This document shows, piece by piece, positions 25,301-37,300 of a stretch of 64,000 nt of DNA. The first letter of the stretch is position 1, and every line of letters begins with the position of its first letter. The DNA lies in the NCBI GenBank assembly GCA_963971285.1, contig OZ020250.1, forward strand, positions 22,286,783 to 22,350,782, written 5' to 3'. The notes below the pieces were generated by a model, which worked only from the letters and a program-made list of their open reading frames with translations, was not told where the DNA came from and made no database searches. The position numbers were made by a program, and so were the translations under genes. The DNA comes from Astropecten irregularis (lineage: Eukaryota; Echinodermata; Asteroidea; Paxillosida; Astropectinidae).

Positions 25301-28300
25301 CTTTTGGTCAATATTTTACATCTGTCTACTTTGTCCTTCTGTATATGAAGGCCTATCATCAAATTTAATAAGTCCAGGTAAGACTCAAAACTGTGGAGTT
25401 TCCGTTCTTTTATTTTCAATTTGTGAGCTTCTCAACCAACTTCAATCATTTTTAATTTCACACATTTCATGACATTTTCCGCTCTCGCATTTGAAATTTT
25501 GTTCATTTTGTTCACGATCTCCGTGGGACTAAATGTCAACACCTGTTCTTCTTTGATTACAGAGCTTAGGCAACAACAACTGTTTGTCCAACCCGTGCCA
25601 GCACGGAGGAACGTGTATCGACTTGTACAACAGCTACCAGTGTCAGTGTGTACCAGGCTGGATGGTGGGTGCATAACAAACTTTCTCATCGGGCAATAAT
25701 ACATTTTGGGTTTTTGTTGTTGTTGGGAAGGAGGGGGGTGTTCATAAGTTTGCAGATTGGCCCAGTTTTAGGGTATGAATCACTGTATCTGCAGGAAATA
25801 AAATGTTAGTTGTAGTCAAAGGGTTGAGCTCTAATACATTGAGTAAATACATGTATTAAACTGCTGCAAATTGCTCATCAGCCAAAATAATGACCTGGAA
25901 TTTATAATATGCTTGGAGTAAAGAGGGCCTGACATTTCGATAATGGCAAGATCTTTCTTGAAGGATAAAACGACAAAGATCCTGCTAGGATCGAAACATA
26001 CGGATCTTTCTCAAAGGTTTAAAAGGCTTTTAGTCTTAATGAGAAAGTTCCTTCTAGGATGGAAACATCAGGCCTTCCTAACATTGAGGAATTGTTTTTG
26101 AAAAAAGTGAAGGTAATCTGAATCTGAATCTATTAAAAAACTTTGTTTATTCATTCTTAATTCATTTCCTTAAATTTTATTCCAACTCTATTTCTCCCAA
26201 CTTCAAACAGTTCATTCCTAGGAACTTTGACAGAGAGTTCAAAGATAGTGTCAGGTGTCCAGACCAAGAGTGCAATAGTTCCTTAGACATATATAATGAT
26301 CATTATGCACAGATGGCTGGATAGTTGAACGATCTGAGCCTTCTTGAATTCCATTTTACCTCATGGTAACCACAAGGTCATAGGTCAAGACCAAATGTCT
26401 ACTCTGGGAAATAGCGCCGTAGGAGGTAAGAGGTGAATAATTTAATCAGGTCTTTCTCGTTCTATTTCTCTCTGATTTCTTTTCTCTCCTCCATAGGGAA
26501 GCACTTGCAACGAGGATGTTAACGAGTGTGCCAGCATTGTTGGCACTGAGGACGACTGTCAGAATTCTGGGACTTGTGTCAATACTGCTGGCAGTTTCAG
26601 GTCAGTTGGCTGGCTCACCAATCAGTTCATGCTCCTGTAGCCCCAATGTTCAGGTTGGGTAGCACAAAGAGGTCTAGAGGTCGATTTCACCAAACTTACT
26701 ATCAATCGTAGGACTTATGATGCATTGCAGCCCCCTTGTAGAAGTCGTAGGATACGACTGGTTGTCCTTCGTAACTCAAGTTACGATTGATTGTAGGGCT
26801 TCGTGAAATTGACCCCTGGCCCTCTTGAATAGAGCAGGTGCATTTACCATTGTGTCTGGCTCATCTACCTGTTCAGAGGAACACCATCAGTTCACATGGC
26901 GGCTAAAACATTTTGTTTTTCAAACTATCCACAATTTGTGAGATTCTTTTCCTAAGTTTTGAACTTTCACATGAGGATAAAGCACACAGTAGTCAATCAG
27001 AGTTACTTCAAATGTTCTGAAAAAATTCAAATGAATTATGATAGTGATTAACTTGAGCATTGTGCTTTCGTTTCTTAGATTATATTGCATTTATTGTTTG
27101 TGTGATGGAGATTTCATTTGGAAAATGGCTCTTATGGAAATATTGGATATGCCCAGACTTGCTGTATATCACTCATACAATACTCATGTGTTCATCTCCT
27201 TGCAAGCAATGCCCCCCGCCCCACAGCTGATATTCCACGCCCCGTGCCTCACAAGCAAGCATTCACCCCCTATAAAGTTTTGACCGATGAAACATTCCCC
27301 CTGAAGCAAGGTGACAAACTGTTCTTGTGCTTTGCCATTGCAGGTGTCAGTGCCAGCCTAACTGGTATGGTCCTCAGTGCACCATCCGGTATGATGACTG
27401 CAGTACCGCCTCACACTCTGACCTCTGTGGCCATGGTTACTGTGTCAACGACCCACGAGTCGTGGCAAATACGGTAAAGAACTCTTACTTTCCATTTTCT
27501 GACATCATTTCCTCAAAAGCAGCGGATCCAGCAGGGATGGATTTTACAACATTCTCAGATTTATTTTTTCGTTGAGGTTTTCACATCGCCATAGTGATTT
27601 GGATTGTGACATCATACTTTGTGTAGCTATTGGGGTAGATTTGCATCTTATTATTCATCTTATTGTTTCGTGAAATGGACTACTGGGTTATTTTCATAAA
27701 ATACAAAGATTGATCTCAAAAAAATATGTGTCATCTTAATCGCTAAGGAGAATTTGGCATCAGTTTCTATGGCAATTCAAGTAAAGCATAAATCCTCAAA
27801 GTTCTCTGGAATTGAGTTGTCTGTTTTCATTATCTTAGACTTAGGCAGCAAATTTGTTTTGATGATTCTGTGAATAGTTGCTTTAAGAAAGCTTTTTATG
27901 GGCTCATGACACCTTGCAGTTTGATAAAAGAAAAACGCTCTCTGAATACTCTCGGATACGCTAATACTTCTGACTTCCTAATGCGTTGGTAAATGTGGAA
28001 TTCTTCTCACAGCCCAAGTATTCCTGCGTGTGTATGGACGGATGGCAAACTGACGGCACCAGTAATCCGGCCTGTATTTCGGATGTTGATGAATGCTCGA
28101 CAGGATCATACCCATGTTCATCTGAGCCCTACGTTCAGTGCATCAATGTTCCGGGCACATTCTACTGCGGCACTTGTCCAACAGGTATGTCCAATCACAA
28201 GCAGCAGACACAAGAAGGATGGTAACACCTTCAAGGCCTGAACACAACGGTTGTATTGTTAGATGTAAAGACTTATCCAAGAAACTCAAATCTTTAAGAT

Positions 28301-31300
28301 TATGGAAAAATGAACAAAGATAATGGATTGGAACAGGATTCAAACCTACTACCTCCAGAGTATCGGAATGGTTCTATACCAATAGCGTTCCGCACTAATG
28401 ATGTCACACCATGCTTGCACGCGCACACATACCCCCACTCACCACACGTTTGCATGGCCGGTTGCAATGTTTGTCTGAGGTTCTGTGCTATTTTTAGCGC
28501 AAGTGCGCAGTGCTATTGAGGTAGAGCTTCGATATGGTCTTCTGGAGGTCACAGGTTCGAATCCCGCTCAAGTCAATTTTTTCTTGCTGACATTACAGTG
28601 ACTTAAAATGAACCAATTCTGTTTCTCTTGTGGTTTACAGTGTATTTGATGATTTCATCTTGAGAATCTTTCCTGTCTTTACTCCTAGGCTATACCGGTA
28701 ACGGTTACCAGTGCAGTGACATCAATGAGTGTGCATCTAATAATGGTGGTTGTTCTATATCACCACTGGTTCAATGTATAAACACAGCCGGATCTAGACA
28801 GTGTGGTGCTTGTCCATCAGGTAAAACAAACAAAATGAGCCTGCTAGGATCGAAATATCAGGACCTCGTAATTCTAAGCATTTTTTTTTTTAATTCTGCA
28901 GAGGAGGTAGGCTTATGTGATAGATGCACTCGCCATTCTATACAGCAAGCAAATGTCTATCACATGCATTGCATGCAGATTTCCTGAGTAATTATACAAG
29001 CCAACCCAGCACTGACCTCTAGGTTTTGACCAATCAACATCCTTCGTCATGATCCTGATGGAAATGTTCACAAAACAGAACTGATTGGCTGATTTGCCGC
29101 ATCGCATAAAATTTGCATTTACGCATATATCAGACTTTTGTACGTAGTGCAGTGGTACCTTCTTTGAGGTTTTAAACCATGTCTGCGGTGCAGTAGATCA
29201 TCACACCTTTTAATACTGGATTTGCAGATTATCTATGGGATTAGAAGTTATTCAGTTTTAATTTTTTTTGTTTAACCAGGCTACGTCGGTGATGGTGTCA
29301 CATGTGTCTTTGTGGGCATCTGTAACCAGGACAATGGAGGCTGTTCATCTTTCGCCACCTGCGCCGAGAACTCTGGTATGTGCTTAAAGGAATAAAGGAA
29401 TTAGAATTAAACCATTCTTGTCCTCAAACAGTTTGAAAATGCTAAATTTTAAATATATCCTTATCTAATATCCCTTCCTCCAACCCCCTGCCACCTTACA
29501 GGTGTACCCAGTGGGCGTACCTGCACCTGTTTACCAGGCTACACGGGTACCGGTGAGGGTGTCAGTGGTTGTATACCTACTAGTGGGGCATCGTGCCAGG
29601 ATAACCCTTGTATCAACGGCCGTTGTGAGACCATCGGAACCAGCTACAGGTGTATCTGTAATGCTGGCTGGCAGGGTGACCAGTGTGGTCAGGATATCGA
29701 TGAATGCGCCAGCTCACCCTGTGCTAATGGAGGCACCTGCCATAACCTGGTCAACGGGTTTGACTGTGACTGCGACAGCGGGTTCAGTGGGGATACATGC
29801 CAGGAATCTCAGCAGTGTGAGTAGCTAACAGGTGTTGAGGGGTGTGCTCATTAAATGTTGCCCCTGGACATTGCCTTGGTGCCACTTGTCATTGCGTTAG
29901 TGTCCCTGGTCATTGCCTAGGTGACCCTGGTTATTGCCTGGATGCCCCTGATGATTTCTAGCTGGCCCCTGGTCATTGGCTAGACCCCATGTTCATATTT
30001 TGACTCAACTTCATCGATTAGCATTTAACAAACCATCACCTCATGATTCTGGATGATAAGGAGTTTGCAGCAGTTGTATTGGTGTGGAGTTCAACGTGTT
30101 CCTGACCATGAAAGTGTGTTTAACTTTACTTTCCGTATTCTGTTTTAACCCTGCAGCTTGTGGCGGGTACCTGAACGGGGCCACTGGATTCTTTGAGTTC
30201 CCTCCCTTAGGTGAGGTCTACGACCATGGCCTAAGCTGTGCCTGGGTCATTACAGTACAAGACAATCAGGTAAGGCTGGTCTGTCAATCCCATGTAGGTT
30301 TGGTACTTATCAACAAAATCTTTCAGGACCTTGTGAAATATCTCTTTGAAGATAAATGGTTTTTGGTGGTAAAAATGTTGTTGTTTTTAATTTTGAAACT
30401 GGGTGGCGTAGTCTGGGTAGTTTGAAACTGTAACAAAAGGATTTCTGCTTGTGTGCAGAAAATTTGGCGCAAACTCTGTTAGCAGAGAATGGTGATCATA
30501 AGCCCAGAGGTGCTCTACCATCCTTGACCCTCTCTCACTGACCTCCCTTCGTCTCTTTTTCAGGTGATTTACATCAGTTTCGCCCGCTTCAAGTTGGAAG
30601 AACATCCCAACTGTGACTACGACTTTCTGCAGATCAACGACGGTGCCTCGGCGACTGCGCAGGCTCTTGGACGCTTCTGTGGCAGTACCGTACCTCAGCC
30701 CATTACCAGCACCCACAACCAGCTCTACTTCTGGTTCAGGTCTGATGGCAGTGTCAGCTACGAGGGCTTCGGTATTAACTGGTCTAGCGTCGACCCTGGT
30801 AGGTTGCCCTGTCATCTCCTATTAAACACTAATGAAGCAAATCCTGGAGTTGAATACCCATCCTGAAAAGTCATGAAAATTGCAGTAAAATCAATATTAA
30901 TTTGAAATGCACATAAAATGTTTACATCCGATATTAACAAAATTTATGTTTTGTGGTTTGAAGCATTAACAGTGCAAACTATATTTTGTCTTGATCAGTA
31001 TGCGGAGGTGATCTTACAGGCAGTAACCATGGTAACATCAACTCACCTGGTTACCCGGGGAATTATCCTGTGAATCGTGACTGTACTTGGACGGTTACTG
31101 TGGATGCCGGCATGTACATCACATTTGCCTTTGGTACCCTGCAACTTGAAGATCATGAAACGTGCGATTATGACTACCTGGAGGTAAATTCACCTTTTCT
31201 TTGGTGTTTTCATGGGTGGTCTTATATGGCGCCCTCTTGAGGTTAAGGGAGACCGGGCCTGATCATTGATACATACAGCTTCTTGATGTCAAATTGGATG

Positions 31301-34300
31301 TATGTCACGTAGCAAGGATGCCATATAGCAACATTGAAACTGTTGCCGTTTCAGTTGCTGCTTCCGCTACTGCTGCAGTTTGCTGCCACTGCTGCAGTTT
31401 GCTACCACTGCTGCAGTTGATGTCATGCATCTTGCTCATGACTTTGGTAACCGGTTAATGTGTTGCAGTGTCCGCAAGGTGAAATGGAGCCCCTGTCTTG
31501 CTCCATCTCGTAACCAGTGATCCTCTTTCTCATTTTGTCTTATTTTCCTTGGCAGATCCGCGACGGTCTCACGGAAGATGCAGCATCACTGGGTAAATTC
31601 TGCAGCACCGTCACACCAGCACCAGTCCAGACCACAGGACCCTATGCATTCCTTCGATTCCACAGCGACGCCACGCTGACAGACACCGGTTTTCATGTGA
31701 CATACACGTCAACATCAAGTACGTATTATTGCATGGGATTGTGGGATGTTACATCTTCCATGAAAACACCAAAGTCCTGAAACAAAAATTGTTTGACTCT
31801 TTGAATGTACGAGTGCTTAGTGTTTGGAAGTGCTTAAAAGTGAAGTGAAGATATGATCATAAATCACGAGCGTACGTATAACGATTTAAGCACCCTGTGG
31901 TATCGTTTGAAACCATGACCAGTAATCTTTGCACCTGAAAATATGTTCCTGAAGAAGGCTTTGAGACAGGAAGCCAAAATGCAGAATCTGTTGGTTTAGA
32001 AATTGTTTCATCTCAGAGAATTGAAAAAACAAATAAATGACAGAATGGAATTTTGAGTAACCACAGTAACTGCCTCCGGTGTTTATCTTGATTGTGTTTG
32101 TTTGCTCTTTGATCAGTCGATCCAGGATGTGGAGGAGTCTTAACAGACGATAGCGGTATCATCATCTCACCCAACTATCCCAACGCCTATCCCCACAATG
32201 CTGAGTGTATCTGGACTATTCAGATTCAAGCTGGGAACATCAAGTTTACCATCACCGATCTCTTGATTGAGGAGCATGACAACTGCAACTACGATTATGT
32301 AGAGGTAAGCAGCCTAGAAGTTGCTAAACGGTGAGCAGAGATAATTGACTGGAGCAGGATTCGAACCTGTGACCTTGGGAATGCTGTACCAGTGCTCTAC
32401 CATCTGAGCTTTCCAACCCTATGTTGGTGGTGTCTCAAATAGTCAATTATCGTTGTTTGTTTGGCAGTCGGCCTCATCCGGCCTGAAGACTACCCATACA
32501 GCAAGCCTGGAAATAAACGGAGGCCACGGCTGCCATGGCCTTCATTGCCCTGGTTCTTGGCCTTGGTGCCCCTTCAAATGTTTCCATAGACATTATGATT
32601 CTCCAATGGAAGTGCCCCTTGCAATGGAAAATTGGCCTTGCCCTCACCAAACCTTATTTCCAGCCTAAATGATTCCATCACCTTTAGTTCATCCTCTGAA
32701 CATTTCTCTTCCTCCAGTTGAGAGATGGTTTTGATGAGACTTCACCCTTCGTTGGGCGGTACTGTCATTCCGATGCCATCCCACCCCCTTTTATCTCTAC
32801 GAGCAACATGTTGTGGGTCAAGTTCGCGTCTGACGTCTCGATCAGCGCTGGTGGATTCCGGGCTACCTATGAACTTGGTGAGTTTTGACTGAAGGCCAAT
32901 TTAGTTAGGATGGTTCTCTTGTATTGTAATGATATTGAGAACTGCTTTGAGATATCATTCAGTCGTGGATTGTGCCACTTATTAATGAAAGCCTTATTTT
33001 TCTTATTTTTATGTGTACGCATGAAATGATGATACATTTTATTGAGGAAAGTAATTCGAACATTGCAGTTCTTCCAAGCAACGTATAAACGAGCCTTTCC
33101 CAAATCTCCAGCTCTGGCTGCTGCTCCATTTGGTGAATCAATGTTTAAATAACAGGTATCAAAAAAGAGGTCTTACATGCATTTACTCTGAAGATTTGTT
33201 CTAAACAGTGAATTGGTTTATCTCTTTTTTTCCCCAGACTGCGGTGGCACATACACCGACCCATCTCAAGACCTGATCTCCCCATACTTCCCTGACTACT
33301 ACCCACATGACCAGGCTTGCGAGTACGTCATTAATGCCCCACAGGGTCAGGTTGTTGTCCTGACCTTTGTGACCTTTGACATTGAAGCACACTCATCCTG
33401 CAACTTTGATTACCTCGAGGTAGGACAACTTCACGAAGCATTTGGATATTTTAAGGAAATTAGTTCAAAACCAACCAATCAAACATTTTTCAATAATTAT
33501 TTTGATATTTGAAAAAGATTCTGGCTATATTGTCATTGACATTATTTTGTGCAATGTAGGTCCGTGACGGTGCTTCTGAAGATGCCACACTGATCAGTAG
33601 GCTCTGTGGTACCGCCCTGCCCGATGAAATCCAATCAAATGCCAACTCCATGTATCTGAAATTTGTGACTGACGGATCTGTTGCCAACTACGGCTTCCGA
33701 GCTGTCTTCCGCTTTGAGAGCGCCGGGCCAGGTACGTGGCAGCTTTTGTCCATTGTTTATCGAGTCATGGTCAGGCCCTTGGTTGTTGTGTCCGGATTGA
33801 CTCGAGGTTCTCCCTCGAGACCCAGCTCAAAACAGGGGGAGAGTTCTCAGCAAACTGCCTCTGCTCTCTCAGTGGAGGTAGTCTTCTGACATGAAACTCT
33901 GAGGTTCATTTTATTTTGTCAAAGAGCCTTCGACTAATATGGACCATTTTTGTACCCAGAAAGTCCAGTAGAAAACTGTGGTTTGTCAGATCTGTGTTAC
34001 TTCAAGTGCAGCAAAATCATGATAATGGCATTTGTTGCCTTAGCGTTGTTCAGTCTTGAAGATTGTAGGCATGAAAGCTTTTTTTAGCAGTTGGTGCTTT
34101 TATGTTTCAGTTGCTTGTTTTTGCTTTCATCGTTTTTCCCCAACCTCCTAGGTGGTTGTGGCGGCCAGTTCACAGAGGACACAGGCATCATAGCCTCACC
34201 CCTAGACCAGGGCAGTTACCCGCATGGAGTCAACTGCATCTACGTCATCACTGTTACTGATGGTTACGTCATCAGGCTTACCTTCAACTCCTTCAGCGTG

Positions 34301-37300
34301 GAATCCTCCACAAACTGCATCTACGACTACGTTCAGGTTTATGATAACTCCACCAATGCTGTATCGCCTGATTTGGGACGGTGAGTTGTCCCGAGATTTA
34401 CCGTCGGTTTTCTCTTGAAGATGATATCTTAACCAGTGCACTATTGGGATATATTCCATCCCTTTGCACTTTGCCTGATTTATTTGAATGATTCCCAGCA
34501 CAAAGGTCAATAAGTACCCTTGATCTAATTACTATAAATGCATATATGGGGATACGTCACTGATGATGATCCCGACTCCTAGACCATACCATGGAACATC
34601 TTCTAGTTTGTCACAAACTTAAAGAGTGATACACACTAAATGACAATTCAGGCATGGCTTAGTGTGCAACACTGAATTTGTGTAGTAAAGCAACTTGATA
34701 AAACGAAGATCAATGCTAGAGATTTGCTTAAATTTTTTTTTTTTTTAGCCAAAGACAAAGCTGTCAGTCATTTTAAAGAAGAAGCTGAGTAAGACTGATT
34801 ATCTCTTCATTGTACAGATCTAGGACTGGAAGTACTACAGCAAGATAATTCATGCCTCAACCCTATTAAAAAGATACTTATCCAAGAGAAAGTGTGTGTT
34901 CTTAAAGCAGAGATGTGATAATTGCAGGTTTTAAATTCTGAACTTTCACCTTGCTTCCTTGCCCCTCAGTTACTGTGGCAATAGCCTTCCGCCTGTGCTG
35001 ACCACTGGAGGAAACATAATGACCGTCATCTTTAAAACTGATTCCAGTGTCGCCCAAGAAGGATTCAGTGCTTCTTACGTTGCCCTGGACGCTACCACTG
35101 GTGAGTGCAGGAATCCTATGCCACAGACCCTACCAATACACGTCCAGTTTTCATCTCTGCTCAACTAGTCACCGTCTCAATGCCTGCAATGGAGACTCTC
35201 TGAACTGAGCAGTTGGCACAGTTACAAACAATCTTTGATCATTGTTCCTCAAACTTTCGTTGTTTTTTTTTCCGTTTAAAGTCTGTGGTGGTGATCTGAC
35301 TGGCTCGACTGGGGTCGTGACCTCACCCAACTACCCTGACGAATACCCACACAACCGGGAGTGTGTCTGGGTTATCTCCGTGGCAACCGGACAACAGATC
35401 AGTGTCAACTTTACTGACTTTGACATGGAGCTGCATTCTAATTGTGCTTATGACTACGTAGAATTAAGGTAGGCTCGATGCTGGTAATGGCAAACTCCTT
35501 AATTACCAGTCCATTTTCTATGATATATTTGCTGTACATCACCAAAGAGTAATGGTGGTAGGAGAAAGTTAAGAAAACCATTGCAAATTTTATGAGCGTA
35601 GTAACCATGGAAACCACTTGAGGTCAGGAATATGAAAGGCAACAAAATTTGAAATTTTAAGAGATGCAATCCATTCATTGGCATTTTATTATTAAGAGAA
35701 GCACATTCAACCAATCACGACCTCCGTTACTTCCAACACAGGAATGGTGGCTATGGTACGTCGCCTCTGATTGGTACGTTCTGTGGCAGCAGCATCAACC
35801 CTACCTCATACACCTCCCATAGCAACAAGATGTACATCAAGTTTGTATCTGACTTCTCCTTGTCTGCTGGGGGATTCTCTCTCACCTACGATGGAACTGC
35901 TACAGGTATGGTCTTAGATTCAGAAGTGGTATGTACAACAGTTACTAACTATGCTTGCGGTTAGGAGGGCCTAACGCATTTCGATCCTAGCAGGATCTTT
36001 CTCAAAGGCTAACAAAATTTGTTTAGGTTTTGAGAAAGATCCTGCTAGGATCGAAATGCACCTTTGAGAAAGATCCTGTTAGGATAGAAATATGTCAGAC
36101 CCTCCTAACTTGAAGCATTTTATAAATTTCAGGTCATCATTTTGGCTGATGAGCAGTTTGCAGCAGTTTATTACTTGTACTAGTTGACCTATGGTCGGTT
36201 TCCCCGATAGCTCCTCTCAGCAGTCGGTATATTTATGTGTAATCTTTCAGCCAAACCTTCTAGAGAGAAATCAGTTTTATGAGAAGTACTCTCTCTCTTA
36301 TCACAAACTACCGCTCCTTACACCTCTTAACCTTTCCACCTCTGTAGGATGTGGTGGTACCCTGAGTAGTCCTAGTGGGATGTTTGTCTCCCCGAACTAC
36401 CCCAATCCCTACGGTCACAACGCTGAATGTTTCTGGCTGGTCACGGCTAACCAGGGCAGCACTCTCTACCTTACCTTCGCTGACTTTGATCTGGAGACCC
36501 ATGGGTCATGCGCCTATGATTTTGTCAAGGTAGGCTCAATGTTGGTTCCCGTGCAAAGATGGCTGGTGGGGAGATGCAATCTTTTGATTAAGCAAGTGTA
36601 CATTTAATACCCCATTTCCTTACAACACTGTAATAGAAATCATTTATAATGGCCTCGCCATCATCAGTCCTGTATTTAGTTGGAGGGTTTTGGTTTCCCT
36701 ACACCATAAAGGTGGAAGCATGGATTGCCTTGCTGTGGACTAAGTACCCCTTCCAGTCGTATTTGGACCGAAGAGACCATTAGTCCCTTTTCAATATGCT
36801 GAGGGAATGGTTTCCACACACCATACATCAGTGACAGTATTAACTGGCCTTGGCTTGGACTACCTAAATTTATGCCAGATGTGCCACAAAATGTAATGCT
36901 CTGTTTTTCTCTTCTTTTTCATTTTTGGTTGTTGCAGGTTTTTGATGGTTTGACAGAGAATGACGCCTTGTTGGGAACCTACTGTGGTACTGATCCTCCC
37001 CCACCAATACAATCAACCGGCAGTGGTCTGAGAATCAAGTTCAGGACAGACTTCTCTGTGGCTGGCTCGGGCTTCCATGCCGCCTACCAGAGCAGTAAGT
37101 GAAGCTTAGTCTTACCCCTCCTGAAAGGAAGCAATCAGAAAGCTTAAAGGCCAATTGGGTATACTATTGGGTTGAGGATCTTTTGGTTGGATGCTTGAGG
37201 GCGCTATTAACTATTGATTCATGATTGTGGGGGATACACCAGCTGTCGCACTGAGAGATTTCATGAGGGTAAAGATGACCAAATCTTGTCTGACTGAAGG

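Larger units (their letters stand above)
23657..25562 (+). other. CUBN intron 4 (1.9 kb)
   Basis: Contains a MITE of the GGGCCAATTTCAT family (from 24521) into which a tRNA-derived SINE (24704-24987) has inserted. The remainder is unique AT-rich sequence. Confidence 0.8.
25665..29501 (+). other. Introns 5-10 between EGF exons
   Basis: Introns 5 (832 bp), 6 (743 bp), 7 (539 bp), 8 (504 bp), 9 (459 bp) and 10 (126 bp). Repeats described separately occupy parts of 5, 6, 8 and 9. Intron 7 has only the CCATAGTGATTTGGATTGTG fragment. Nothing else is recognised. Confidence 0.75.

Noticed and set aside
30387..30815. 142-codon open frame on the minus strand
   Set aside because: Antisense shadow of CUB1 exon 13.
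35953..36181. Closely spaced inverted repeats resembling a CRISPR array
   Set aside because: The genome is eukaryotic, the units are opposed rather than direct, and there are no regular spacers. It is a palindromic mobile repeat.
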